A stretch of DNA of 64,000 nt. Source: Leptolyngbya boryana PCC 6306. GTDB lineage: Bacteria > Cyanobacteriota > Cyanobacteriia > Leptolyngbyales > Leptolyngbyaceae. Shown in pieces: positions 55,429 through 64,000 of this stretch. Below the pieces are notes generated by a model. It was not told the DNA's origin. It was given only the letters and a program-made list of their open reading frames with translations, and did no database searches. The stretch spans positions 5,598,577 to 5,662,576 of the forward strand of contig NZ_KB731324.1 in assembly GCF_000353285.1 (NCBI RefSeq), in the 5' to 3' direction. The position numbers were made by a program, and so were the translations under genes. Positions within the stretch are counted from its first letter, which is position 1, and each line of letters begins with the position of its first letter.

Positions 55429-57396
55429 ATGTCACAACCGACGATCGAATCTATCCTACAAGAAGAACGCCTCTTTCCCCCGACTGCGGAGTTTTCCGCG
55501 CAAGCTCGCATCAAGAGTCTGGAAGAGTATAAATCGCTTTACGATCGCGCTAAAGCTGACCCTCTAAAATTTTGGTCAGAATTGGCAGAACAAGAACTGC
55601 ACTGGTTCCAAAAGTGGGACACCGTGCTCGACTGGAGCAATCCACCCTTCGCCAAGTGGTTTGTTAATGGAAAAATTAACCTTTCTTACAATTGCCTCGA
55701 TCGTCATTTAGACAGCGATCGCCGCAACAAACCCGCAATTGTTTGGGAAGGAGAACCGGGCGATTCTAAAACGTTAACCTATGCAGAACTCCATCAAGAA
55801 GTTTGTAAATTTGCCAATGTTCTAAAAAGTTTAGGCGTGAAAAAAGGCGATGGGGTTGGCATCTACATGCCGATGGTTCCCGAAGCCGCGATCGCGATGC
55901 TCGCTTGTGCCCGCATCGGTGCGCCTCACTCGGTTGTATTTGGAGGATTTAGTGCAGAGGCTTTACGCGATCGCTTAGTCGATGCCGAAGTCAAAGTTGT
56001 CGTCACTGCTGACGGCGGATGGCGCAAAGATGCGATCGTGCCCCTCAAACCCCAAGTCGATAAAGCGTTGGCAGAAGGCACGACTTCAGTTGAGAAAGTC
56101 GTCGTCGTCAAGCGAACCGCTCAAGACATCGCCATGAGCGATCGCGATCTCTGGTGGCACGATTTGATCCAAGACGCTTCCGCTGATTGTCCTGCCGAAC
56201 CGATGGACAGTGAAGATATGCTGTTCATTCTCTACACGTCTGGCAGTACGGGCAAGCCGAAAGGCGTTGTTCACACCACTGGCGGGTATAACCTCTATGC
56301 TCACATGACCGCTCAGTGGATCTTTGATCTGCAAGAGAATGATGTCTACTGGTGTACGGCTGACGTAGGTTGGATTACAGGGCATAGCTATGTCGTTTAT
56401 GGGCCTCTGTCCAACGGTGCGACGACTGTAATGTATGAAGGTGCGCCGCGTGCCTCCAATCCGGGCTGCTTCTGGGATGTGATCGAGAAGCATAAAGTTT
56501 CTATTTTTTATACCGCTCCGACTGCAATTCGTGCCTTTATCAAAATGGGCGATGATCATCCCAACTCGCGCGACCTCTCTTCTCTGCGCTTACTGGGAAC
56601 AGTTGGAGAACCGATCAATCCTGAAGCTTGGATGTGGTATCACACGATTATTGGTAAGGAAAAATGCCCGATCGTGGATACCTGGTGGCAAACCGAGACA
56701 GGCGGCATTATGATTACGGCTCTACCGGGTGCAATTCCAACCAAGCCCGGATCAGCGACCTTGCCTTTCCCTGGAATTTTGGCAGATATCGTCGATCTCG
56801 ATGGCAATTCTGCTGGAGTCAATGAAGGAGGCTATCTCGCCGTTCGTTATCCTTGGCCGGGCATGATGCGGACGGTTTATAAAGACCCCGATCGCTTCCG
56901 CAAAACCTACTGGGAACACATTCCACCTCAAGACGGCCAGTACATTTACTTTGCTGGAGATGGCGCACGTCGAGATGAAGATGGCTATTTCTGGGTCATG
57001 GGTCGCGTCGATGATGTGATCAACGTTGCCGGACATCGTTTAGGCACAATGGAAGTCGAATCTGCATTGGTTTCTCACCCTGCTGTTGCAGAAGCCGCAG
57101 TCGTCGGCAAGCCTGATGAAATTAAAGGACAAGACATTGTCGCCTTTGTGACGCTAGAAGGAACCTATCAACCGAGCGAAGACTTGGCGAAAGAGTTGAA
57201 GAAGCATGTCGTCGGTGAGATTGGTGCGATCGCTCGTCCGGGTGAAATTCGCTTTGCCGATGCCTTACCAAAAACGCGATCGGGTAAAATCATGCGCCGA
57301 TTGCTCCGAGATCTCGCGGCAGGCGTTGAGATTTCAGGCGATACTTCGACGCTCGAAGATCGCAGTGTGTTAGAGAAACTTCGAGAAGGTGCATAG
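55429..57396 (+). CDS. acs: Acetyl-coenzyme A synthetase
   Basis: Activates acetate with ATP and CoA to acetyl-CoA. The 655-residue length is standard. Adenylation motifs: [19 protein letters not shown] (ATP binding), [23 protein letters not shown] [23 protein letters not shown], and [32 protein letters not shown]. The regulatory, acetylatable lysine lies in [13 protein letters not shown]. It has a 153-base leader divergent from the LpxB-like gene and a strong terminator after it (57399-57447). Confidence 0.97.
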   Translation: MSQPTIESILQEERLFPPTAEFSAQARIKSLEEYKSLYDRAKADPLKFWSELAEQELHWFQKWDTVLDWSNPPFAKWFVNGKINLSYNCLDRHLDSDRRNKPAIVWEGEPGDSKTLTYAELHQEVCKFANVLKSLGVKKGDGVGIYMPMVPEAAIAMLACARIGAPHSVVFGGFSAEALRDRLVDAEVKVVVTADGGWRKDAIVPLKPQVDKALAEGTTSVEKVVVVKRTAQDIAMSDRDLWWHDLIQDASADCPAEPMDSEDMLFILYTSGSTGKPKGVVHTTGGYNLYAHMTAQWIFDLQENDVYWCTADVGWITGHSYVVYGPLSNGATTVMYEGAPRASNPGCFWDVIEKHKVSIFYTAPTAIRAFIKMGDDHPNSRDLSSLRLLGTVGEPINPEAWMWYHTIIGKEKCPIVDTWWQTETGGIMITALPGAIPTKPGSATLPFPGILADIVDLDGNSAGVNEGGYLAVRYPWPGMMRTVYKDPDRFRKTYWEHIPPQDGQYIYFAGDGARRDEDGYFWVMGRVDDVINVAGHRLGTMEVESALVSHPAVAEAAVVGKPDEIKGQDIVAFVTLEGTYQPSEDLAKELKKHVVGEIGAIARPGEIRFADALPKTRSGKIMRRLLRDLAAGVEISGDTSTLEDRSVLEKLREGA

Positions 57397-57398
57397 AA

Positions 57399-57447
57399 AA
57401 ACGATCCGAACTTTGAGCTTGTCTATTTCTCAGAGTTCGGATCGTTT
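57399..57447. terminator. Bidirectional terminator between acs and ycf45
   Basis: AAACGATCCGAACTTTGAG (57399-57417) pairs with CTCAGAGTTCGGATCGTTT (57429-57447), one mismatch in 19, loop of 11. A flanking on the left and T on the right make it usable from both strands for the convergent genes. Confidence 0.85.
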
Positions 57448-57462
57448 CGTCAATCAAACAAT

Positions 57463-59289
57463 CTATGCAGGATAAATCCGCAACCTGCGATTTGGCTCCT
57501 CGCCAAAACTTCTGGAAGTCAAGCGATAATGCTCGACCAACTCATGCTGCATCTTCCGCACCGTAGACGATCGCGGAAGTAGCTCGACAGGCTGCCCTTT
57601 CGGAATCACAATCTGCTCGACTGCTAGCCGTGCTTCTTCTAAAGCTTCCATCTCGTCCTCATTGTCCCCGCGCACAATCAGGCTCAATTCTGCTTCGCTC
57701 GGCAAACCTGGCTCCTCCATGTTCAACAATCGTCTCAGCGCGATCGCAATTTGAGGCACATTGTTCGATTTGACAGTATGAATCGGAATCTGACGAGTCT
57801 TCGCCAAATGACGCAGTTTTGCATGGTTTTTCACATGCGATCGCAGGGCTAAAACCGCATCCGCCCCATCCATATCCTTCGTCAAATGAATCGGCAAATT
57901 CAATGTCCGAATCACTTGATCGAGCTGTTGCCGACTCACGCCATACGGATAAACATGCAGGGGCAATTCTTCTCCATTCGGACCCGGAAAAGATTCCGAT
58001 TCCATCGAATCAAAAGTGCGTCCTAACGATTCATCTAGCATCCGTTCAAACGATTGCTGTTCCGGCGTTAAGGTGCGAACATTCGTCGAACTGGCAACTG
58101 CTTTCATCCGACCTGTCGATCGCCAACCGCGCGCCTGCATTGAGTCAGAATAGCCACCACTATCAGGAAGCGCTTTTAAGCGGGTCTTTCCCGGCTCTGG
58201 TTGCGGAGCCTCATGCGTGATGGTGATGTTGCCTTCATCATCGGTTGCACGAGTCTGAGGACTAGGCTGTCTGCCTCGGAGTAACAAATCGATCGTGTCT
58301 GAAACTTCTTCATGCACAACCCACTTTTGCCGCTCAGCCATTTCAACTGCAATATCAAATGTCGGCGGTGCTTTGCGTTCTAGAACACTCTTTTGCGACC
58401 CTCGTCTGCGAGCTTCTTCATCACCTAACGTCACAGATTGAATCCCACCCACGAGATCCGAAAGCGTCGGGTTTTTGATCAAGTTTTCCAGCTTGTTCCC
58501 GTGTGCTGTTCCGACTAATTGCACACCGCGTTCCGCGATCGTTCGAGCGGCTAAAGCTTCTAGTTCGGTTCCAATCTCATCGATCACAATCACTTCTGGC
58601 ATGTGGTTTTCCACTGCTTCGATCATGACTTGGTGCTGCAATTCAGGGCGTGCAACTTGCATCCGTCTTGCTCGACCAATTGCAGGATGCGGCACATCTC
58701 CGTCGCCCGCAATCTCATTCGACGTGTCAATAATCACGACACGCTTATCGAGTTCATCGGCTAGCACACGTGCAATTTCTCGCAGTGCTGTCGTTTTACC
58801 CACCCCAGGACGACCCAACATGAGAATCGATCGACCACTTTCGACCAAATCCCGAATCATCCCGATCGTGCCAAAGATGGCTCGTCCAACTCGGCAAGTT
58901 AAGCCAATTACTTCACCACGACGATTGCGAATTGCGCTAATTCGGTGCAAGGTTTTCTCGATTCCTGCCCGGTTGTCCCCACCAAAATCACCGACTTTTT
59001 GCGTACTTTCTGCAAGGTCTTCTTTGGTAATCGGTGTATCCGAGAGGTATTCAGCTCTGCCTGGAAAACGGGCTTCGGGGAATCGTCCTAAATCCATCAC
59101 CACTTCTACTAAGCGATCGAGTTCAGGATGTTCGATTAAACGATCGCGCAAGTGAGTCGGCAGAATGTCTAAAAGCTTGGTTAAGTCGTCAGTTGTTTGC
59201 ATCCGATTATGTTCTGAAGCGGTCATGGTCACGGGGTCAGAAGACTGACTGGCATTGGACTCGAAAGGGACGAAACTTTGTTCTACCAT
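57463..59289 (-). CDS. ycf45: R3H-domain AAA ATPase, Ycf45/SpoIIIAA-like
   Basis: A 608-residue cytoplasmic ATPase. The N-terminal helical part (about 30-110) is followed by a RecA-like ATPase: Walker A MLGRPGVGKTTALREIARVL, Walker B VIVIDEIGTELEALAART. It then has a linker and, near the C-terminus, an R3H-type nucleic-acid-binding part ending SFGEEPNRRLRIYPA. This is the Ycf45 family conserved in cyanobacteria and red algal plastids, related to SpoIIIAA; a single-stranded nucleic-acid role is proposed. ATG at 59289 is used; Met at 59202 is an alternative, and no clear Shine-Dalgarno decides. Confidence 0.88.
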   Translation of the reverse strand: MVEQSFVPFESNASQSSDPVTMTASEHNRMQTTDDLTKLLDILPTHLRDRLIEHPELDRLVEVVMDLGRFPEARFPGRAEYLSDTPITKEDLAESTQKVGDFGGDNRAGIEKTLHRISAIRNRRGEVIGLTCRVGRAIFGTIGMIRDLVESGRSILMLGRPGVGKTTALREIARVLADELDKRVVIIDTSNEIAGDGDVPHPAIGRARRMQVARPELQHQVMIEAVENHMPEVIVIDEIGTELEALAARTIAERGVQLVGTAHGNKLENLIKNPTLSDLVGGIQSVTLGDEEARRRGSQKSVLERKAPPTFDIAVEMAERQKWVVHEEVSDTIDLLLRGRQPSPQTRATDDEGNITITHEAPQPEPGKTRLKALPDSGGYSDSMQARGWRSTGRMKAVASSTNVRTLTPEQQSFERMLDESLGRTFDSMESESFPGPNGEELPLHVYPYGVSRQQLDQVIRTLNLPIHLTKDMDGADAVLALRSHVKNHAKLRHLAKTRQIPIHTVKSNNVPQIAIALRRLLNMEEPGLPSEAELSLIVRGDNEDEMEALEEARLAVEQIVIPKGQPVELLPRSSTVRKMQHELVEHYRLTSRSFGEEPNRRLRIYPA

Positions 59290-59373
59290 GTGTTCTAAGA
59301 ATGGGAGAAAACGATAGGAAAAAAGACCTATCTGGTGTTTAGAGTACGGGATCTTGATCTATCTCTGTGTATG

Positions 59374-60480
59374 CTAAATCACTTGCAGAACTCGATTTGG
59401 GGATTTGATTTGGTGGACAAGTTCGGATGCAAGTTCAACAGCTTGCCAGAGTAAATCAGGAACGGTTTCTATCGCGCCTGGGGAAAGGTTCGAGCAATCG
59501 CTCAGGGGCATCATCTCCTTTGCTTCTAGTTGAGTGAGAACGGGTGAAAGTAAACTGCGGGCATAGCTGCCATATGCGATTCCAGAAACCCACCTTGAAG
59601 CGGGTGTACTATCTCTATTGTGCAACATCCCTGATGCTTCTAACTTTGGTACAGTGTGCCGATTTGTTCCTCCTGCGAGCTGAATATATCCGGGTATGTC
59701 TGTAGCGAGAACTTTTTCACCCAATTTCACACAGGCGCGGGTTGCGCCATCGCCAATATCCCCACTCATTGGACGACCATCGGTTTGCCAGATTAAGGCA
59801 CAGGGTAGGGGATGAATTAATTCATAGAGTGCCCAGAGGTAATCAATTAAGTCTTCGCCTTCTGGACAGCTAATCGCGATGAGTTTCAAGCGATCGAGTC
59901 CTGGTTTAATGGCATTCCACACTCGTTTAAAGTCATCGTATCGACCAACCTGGGTATGGATTTCGATCGCATCAATGCCTGATTGCAGTAACATCGGCGC
60001 GATCACTTCCGGAGTATAGACATACGATCGAGTCACAATCTGGTTGATTGGACAAATGGGCACGCATCGCCCACAGCCATAACAGCGCTCGTCGATTACG
60101 CCTGTCTGATCGATCGCATCGGCTGGACAAATCAATTCACAAGGTCTTGAACAGTCTGGAGGACAAAGTTCTGGGTTAAATTCTGCTTTGCGAAAATGCG
60201 GGTCTTCGCCATCGTTAAGGCTGACCATGAGCCAGGGATTTGAGGGGGTGAATCCGCGCTGGATGGCTTCTGGTGCAAGTTGATTAGCAATTGCAAAAGC
60301 TTCTCTTGCCGTTGAAACGATGGCTGGATCTGCGGCGACATCGACACAATCCGCCCCCGCAAGCGCATAGACCAGTGACAAGGTGCGAATGGCGGGCAGA
60401 TGTTGGAAACTGGCTCCACAGATAAGTTTGAACCAGTGCCCTTGATTTAGCGATCGTTGAGGCAAGTTAAAATCTATCAC
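59374..60480 (-). CDS. ldpA: LdpA, light-dependent period iron-sulphur protein
   Basis: A 368-residue redox protein. In Synechococcus elongatus LdpA carries iron-sulphur clusters and passes redox information to the circadian clock. Here the clusters are marked by CPPDCSRPCELICP and CYGCGRCVPICP (about residues 127-165), a ferredoxin-like double cluster. Other parts match: IRTLSLVYALAGADCVDVAAD, LIAISCPEGEDLIDYLWALY, GDIGDGATRACVKLGEKV. The C-terminus is typical for the family. No kai genes are visible in the window. It lies upstream of ycf45 on the same strand (84 bases). Confidence 0.92.
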   Translation of the reverse strand: MIDFNLPQRSLNQGHWFKLICGASFQHLPAIRTLSLVYALAGADCVDVAADPAIVSTAREAFAIANQLAPEAIQRGFTPSNPWLMVSLNDGEDPHFRKAEFNPELCPPDCSRPCELICPADAIDQTGVIDERCYGCGRCVPICPINQIVTRSYVYTPEVIAPMLLQSGIDAIEIHTQVGRYDDFKRVWNAIKPGLDRLKLIAISCPEGEDLIDYLWALYELIHPLPCALIWQTDGRPMSGDIGDGATRACVKLGEKVLATDIPGYIQLAGGTNRHTVPKLEASGMLHNRDSTPASRWVSGIAYGSYARSLLSPVLTQLEAKEMMPLSDCSNLSPGAIETVPDLLWQAVELASELVHQIKSPNRVLQVI

Positions 60481-60642
60481 TCCTCTATGCTAATCCGCCT
60501 AGAGCGATTTTTGACGATTAATTTTGGGCGATCGCTATAATTTAAGAGCAAAGTCTAGGACTATTGGTCACCTCGGGCAAATTATGCTCAACCTTTGATT
60601 ACACTGCCAAGCGATCGCGATTTTGGATTTTCTAGAAATGCT

Positions 60643-61575
60643 ATGCAAGTTGATTGGGAGAAATTAGCTACAGAACTTGGGGCAATTCATATTCACGGCA
60701 GTCAGGTGAGTTTGGAAGCAATCGAGACACTACTTGGTGAAGATTTCTTTGCCCAAGCTGTTGAATGCTGCATTAATTTAGAAGAAGGCTGGGGTCTAGC
60801 AGAAGGAATATTACGAATTCTCAGACCGCTAGGAATGAAACATTGCTACAACATTTATAAAACTAGCCATGACATTGAAAAGCGGCGCAGTGCCGTATGG
60901 CTTCTGAAGTACACCTCTAATCGAGAAGTTTTAGAATATATTTCTGAATTGCTTGCTGATCCAGATGCTCAGATACAAAAGAATGTTACTGAGATTTTGG
61001 ATCAAATGTCTTTCTGGGGTGAGATTAACGATAAAGAGATGATGTCTGTCCTAGAATTAGCAGTGGATCATCCGAATGAAGCAGTGCGAAAATTTGCGAT
61101 CGGAACAGTCCATGAAGAGACAATCCAAGGAATTGATGATTTCACGAAACGTCTTACAGATGGACTTCGGCAAGAGTTATATCAATGGCAGAAGCGTTTA
61201 AAGTTTGAAACCATTCATGGTTTGGACTTGCGCTGCACTCCTTGGTATGGGCAATTTCAATTGAGTTTTCTTACAGCCCAAGAAGATTTTGATCTGGCAG
61301 AAGCCTACCATGACAAGAACTATTACCAATGGCGATTAAATGATTTGCCCTATCATGGGTATGAAATTAGCACTCTAGGAGAATGGATGCAGAAAGAGTT
61401 TGAGAAGTCCAGACTATCATTAGGATGCTTGGAATTATTTCTCAGCGCTTGTGTCACAGCACTAAAATCTTCAGCCGTTCAAAAGGTTTTACGCAGATAC
61501 AATCTCTCGCAAGATTTCCAGATCACTGTATTTAGACCTAACTCATCTTTTCCACAAAAAAATTTCTATTTCTAA
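60643..61575 (+). CDS. HEAT-repeat-like protein of unknown function
   Basis: A 310-residue protein. The region from about 65 to 150 has alpha-solenoid pairs typical of HEAT or PBS-lyase repeats: RRSAVWLLKYTSNREVLEYI, SELLADPDAQIQKNVTEIL and HPNEAVRKFAIGTVHEET. The C-terminal half (QWQKRLKFETIHGLD ... QDFQITVFRP) does not resemble a known domain. ATG at 60643 (MQVDWEKLATELG) is preferred to TTG at 60595. Compared with neighbours the codon use is A/T richer and there are few HIP1 sites, which might indicate transfer. Confidence 0.65.
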   Translation: MQVDWEKLATELGAIHIHGSQVSLEAIETLLGEDFFAQAVECCINLEEGWGLAEGILRILRPLGMKHCYNIYKTSHDIEKRRSAVWLLKYTSNREVLEYISELLADPDAQIQKNVTEILDQMSFWGEINDKEMMSVLELAVDHPNEAVRKFAIGTVHEETIQGIDDFTKRLTDGLRQELYQWQKRLKFETIHGLDLRCTPWYGQFQLSFLTAQEDFDLAEAYHDKNYYQWRLNDLPYHGYEISTLGEWMQKEFEKSRLSLGCLELFLSACVTALKSSAVQKVLRRYNLSQDFQITVFRPNSSFPQKNFYF

Positions 61576-61652
61576 CCCGGTATATATAGGAAGGAGTTTG
61601 ACGTTTCGCGGTTTATTTCTAACCAATAAATCGTGCAAAGGTCTTATCCGGA

Positions 61653-62264
61653 TCACCAGATCTTTGCCATCTTCATTGCAAATCCTGGCATTTCGGGTTC
61701 ACAGCTAACAGAATCGGGATGATCTAAAATTTCTGGTTCTTGATTCGATCGATAAACATGAACTTGACGATGCTTCCGATCGATTAACAACCCTAACCGC
61801 ACCCCATTGGCGATATATTCTTCTAGCTTTTCTTGCAGACTCACCAACGTATCGCTGCTCGATCGCAATTCCACAACAAAGTCAGGCACAATTTCTGCAA
61901 AAGATGCCTGTTTTTCTGGAAGTAACGCATTCCAACGTTCAGACAAAATCCAGGATGCATCAGGCGATCGCACTGCACCATTCGGTAAAGTAAAGCCAGC
62001 ACTAGAATCAAAGGCTTCGCCAGTTCCATCTGCTTCAGACCAAACAAAAAGCTGCCCAAAAACTCTACCGTTGCGGTTTCCTGTATCGGAAAAAGCTGGC
62101 GGCATTACAATAATCTCTCCATTCGCATTGCGCTCAATCCTTAGGTCTGGATTGGTTCGGCAAAAATTATAGAACTGCTGATCACTCAGCTTTGGCATCG
62201 ATGTGAGCGAAGAAAGATCGATCGGTAATGGCATCTGTTCCGATTTGACCACTAGGCTAGGCAT
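61653..62264 (-). CDS. Uma2 family endonuclease-like protein
   Basis: A 203-residue DUF820/Uma2 protein with a PD-(D/E)xK-type core: MPKLSDQQFYNFCRTNPDLRIERNANGEIIVMPP, then AVRSPDASWIL with the catalytic Asp, and FAEIVPDFVVELRSSSDTL with the ExR/K-like part (VEL-R). The end HVYRSNQEPEIL is typical. These proteins are abundant in cyanobacteria; the DNA target is unknown. ATG at 62264 has GGAG about 5 bases upstream and is preferred to ATG at 62276. Confidence 0.85.
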   Translation of the reverse strand: MPSLVVKSEQMPLPIDLSSLTSMPKLSDQQFYNFCRTNPDLRIERNANGEIIVMPPAFSDTGNRNGRVFGQLFVWSEADGTGEAFDSSAGFTLPNGAVRSPDASWILSERWNALLPEKQASFAEIVPDFVVELRSSSDTLVSLQEKLEEYIANGVRLGLLIDRKHRQVHVYRSNQEPEILDHPDSVSCEPEMPGFAMKMAKIW

Positions 62265-62455
62265 GAGCCGCTCCATCCAGAAAAGTCTTGCCTCAATTAT
62301 AGGAACCTTCCAGGCAAAGCCCAATTCAAAAACCTGCGATTTTGTCTCCGATAGCTGCTTGTGTGACGCGACTGGCTGATTTTGTAAAGATTTCCGTCTT
62401 CTTACTGCTCAAGCTACTATCAATGTAGGAGCAGAGCCAACTTAGGAGCGCAAAA

Positions 62456-62704
62456 ATGACTCTCAACCTTAACCTACCACCAGAACTAGAGCATGAACTC
62501 TTTACGGAAGCTTCGCAGTTAAACTTGCCCCTAACTGAGTATGTTCTGCGTATTCTTACAGCAAGGCAAGTATCAGAAAACCTACCTAAAACAGGTGCAG
62601 AGTTAGTTGCTTACTGGCAGCGTGAAGGAGTCATCAATTCGCGACCTGATATCATTGATAGCCAAACTTACGCCCGAAAGCTGCGGGTTGAAGCTGAAAC
62701 GTGA
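62456..62704 (+). CDS. Antitoxin-like protein, no partner seen
   Basis: An 82-residue protein: MTLNLNLPPELEHELFTEASQLNLPLTEYVLRIL is a ribbon-helix-helix-like segment similar to antitoxins of PIN toxins, then a variable tail (LVAYWQREGVINSRPDI). AGGAG is placed 7 bases before the ATG at 62456. The next frame, expected to be a toxin, is absent: 89 bases follow with no gene until DUF6671. It may be an orphan antitoxin or a remnant of a pair. Confidence 0.65.
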   Translation: MTLNLNLPPELEHELFTEASQLNLPLTEYVLRILTARQVSENLPKTGAELVAYWQREGVINSRPDIIDSQTYARKLRVEAET

Positions 62705-62793
62705 GAGCAATAGGCAGAGAGTTAAGATTACCAAGTTGTTCCGGGGCTTGTAACCGAACAACCATATGAATGCTAAAAGCAGATGAATGAGCT

Positions 62794-63609
62794 ATGGATT
62801 TATTCAAAGGTCGAACGGCTGTCCTTGCCACAATGCACCGCAAAGAACAAGCGATCGCACCCATCTTAGAATCCGAATTCGATCTCAAAGTCATCGTTCC
62901 ATCGGACTTCAACACAGATCAGTTTGGAACATTTACAAGAGAAATTGCTCGAACTGGTGATCAGATCGAAGCTGCACACAGAAAAGCGTTGTCTGCGATC
63001 GAGCAAACCGGACTCGATTTCGCGATCGCTTCAGAAGGGAGCTTCGCACCGCATCCCGCTATGCCCATGCTGCCTAGCGATCGCGAAATTGTTCTTCTAA
63101 TTGATACCGTTCACAATTTAGAAATCATTGGTGAAGTGATCTCACTTGAAACAAATTTTGCTCATCGCAGCGTGTCTAGCTTTGAGCAGGCTCGCGAATT
63201 TGCCATCAAAGTTGGATTTCCAGAGCATAAGCTCGTTGTGATTGATCAAGATCAAATCACCAAAGGCATTTGCGATTTTCAGCAGCTTGAGGAATTGATT
63301 AATGCTGCATCGAAGCCCGTTCATCTGGAGACCGATATGAGAGCCATGCATAATCCAACGCGGATGAAGGCGATCGCACAAGCCACACAGGATCTCGTCA
63401 AAAAACTGAAATCGAGTTGTCCTAACTGCTCGAAACCGGGATTCTCAGTCTCGGACATCAAACGAGGATTACCCTGTGGCTGGTGTAATGCACCGACTGA
63501 TTTGATTTTGGCGGAAATTTATCGATGTCAGACCTGCGGATTTGAACAACTGTTGCCAACTGAGTCACAAGTTGCAGATCCAATGTATTGTGCATTTTGT
63601 AATCCATAG
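62794..63609 (+). CDS. DUF6671 family zinc-ribbon protein
   Basis: A 271-residue soluble protein. The N-terminal domain has FKGRTAVLATMHRKEQAIAPILE and ASEGSFAPHPAMPMLPSDREIVLLID, which I recognise as the DUF6671 pattern. The C-terminal part has three CxxC-type pairs (CPNCSKPGF, CGWCNAP, CQTCGFEQLLP) and a last CAFC, likely binding two zinc ions. Function unknown. Start ATG at 62794; glpK begins 9 bases after its stop, so they may share a message. Confidence 0.75.
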   Translation: MDLFKGRTAVLATMHRKEQAIAPILESEFDLKVIVPSDFNTDQFGTFTREIARTGDQIEAAHRKALSAIEQTGLDFAIASEGSFAPHPAMPMLPSDREIVLLIDTVHNLEIIGEVISLETNFAHRSVSSFEQAREFAIKVGFPEHKLVVIDQDQITKGICDFQQLEELINAASKPVHLETDMRAMHNPTRMKAIAQATQDLVKKLKSSCPNCSKPGFSVSDIKRGLPCGWCNAPTDLILAEIYRCQTCGFEQLLPTESQVADPMYCAFCNP

Positions 63610-63618
63610 TACTCAGGT

Positions 63619-64000
63619 ATGTCGTACATTCTGGCACTCGATTTAGGCACAACTGGAAATCGAGCGTTTCTCTTTGATCAAGCAGTAAACATTGCAGGAC
63701 AAGCTTATCAAGAATTAACCCAGTACTATCCGCAGCCAGGATGGGTCGAACATGATGCTGAAGAGATTTGGAATGCGACACGATCGCTGATTGAATCTGT
63801 CGGCAATGATCAAGTTAAAGCGATCGGCTTAACGGTTCAGCGCGAAACCTGTTTACTCTGGGACAAAACTACAGGCAAGCCTCTTCACCGTGCCATTGTT
63901 TGGCAAGATCGACGAACCGCACCGTTTTGTAATGAATTGCGCGATCGCGGTTTAGAGGGAGAAATCTACGATCGCACTGGATTAGTGCTCGACGCATACT
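63619..64000 (+). CDS. glpK: Glycerol kinase, 3' end outside window
   Basis: Phosphorylates glycerol to glycerol 3-phosphate. About 127 codons are visible, opening MSYILALDLGTTGNRAFLFD (FGGY phosphate-binding loop), then YPQPGWVEHDAEEIWNATRS, AIGLTVQRETCLLWDKTTG and AIVWQDRRTAPFCNELR. The WVEHD and QDRR segments identify glycerol kinase within the FGGY family. The remaining two thirds (usually about 500 residues in total) lies past the right edge. No operator seen upstream. Confidence 0.92.
   Translation, partial: MSYILALDLGTTGNRAFLFDQAVNIAGQAYQELTQYYPQPGWVEHDAEEIWNATRSLIESVGNDQVKAIGLTVQRETCLLWDKTTGKPLHRAIVWQDRRTAPFCNELRDRGLEGEIYDRTGLVLDAY

Overview
The window reads as chromosomal DNA of a filamentous or Leptolyngbya-like cyanobacterium. 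The evidence is a photosystem II gene (psbZ), cytochrome c6-like, Ycf45, LdpA, a plant-type sucrose synthase, the acyl-lipid desaturase DesA, several families found almost only in cyanobacteria (DUF1822, DUF3727, DUF4079, DUF6816) and very frequent HIP1 octamers (GCGATCGC) on both strands. No insertion sequence, prophage, rRNA or CRISPR array was seen. Gene density is high and most genes are in short runs of one to three.

Layout. 1-8 kb: ribH (cut by the window edge), psbZ, a DHH/CBS/tRNA nucleotidyltransferase fusion, an aldo/keto reductase, coaD overlapping a DivIVA-like coiled-coil gene, a c6-like cytochrome, a membrane hydroxylase and a DUF433/DUF5615 toxin-antitoxin pair. 8-14 kb: a secreted SGNH hydrolase, ispH, a DUF6816 protein, miaB facing tRNA-Ser(UGA). 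14-19 kb: a signalling pair (PP2C phosphatase, then a CHAT protease-like/FHA protein) and a seven-blade secreted propeller. 19-29 kb: panB, desA, and carbohydrate metabolism (sucrose synthase, a GH65 phosphorylase fused to beta-phosphoglucomutase, a GH13 amylase) with a divergent cupin/HxlR pair sharing two matching operator palindromes. 29-35 kb: murJ operon, acyltransferase, and a serine recombinase homologue that has lost its catalytic arginines.

35-39 kb holds the most unusual block: a divergent sigma-70-like factor with DUF1822, a strong terminator, then two small precursor peptides with related double-glycine leaders, separated by two hairpins and followed by a PpiC-type prolyl isomerase. 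It looks like a secreted-peptide (bacteriocin-like) locus without a local exporter. A response regulator, a zinc-ribbon protein and an orphan ABC ATPase follow.

41-64 kb: cell-envelope genes (YqeG, mltG, DUF3727), an ETX/MTX2-type pore-forming-toxin-like protein with three DUF5648 repeats, a ComEC whose C-terminal domain lacks metal ligands, tRNA-Ser(CGA), a glycosyltransferase, a lipoprotein esterase with cytochrome b561, Mug glycosylase, a phosphodiester glycosidase, a LpxB-like protein, acs, ycf45, ldpA, a HEAT-like protein, Uma2, an orphan antitoxin-like gene, DUF6671 and the start of glpK.

Family names rest on recognised motifs read by eye; no database search was run. Where the longest possible reading frame starts at a rare codon or lacks a ribosome-binding site, the more plausible internal start is given and the choice explained.
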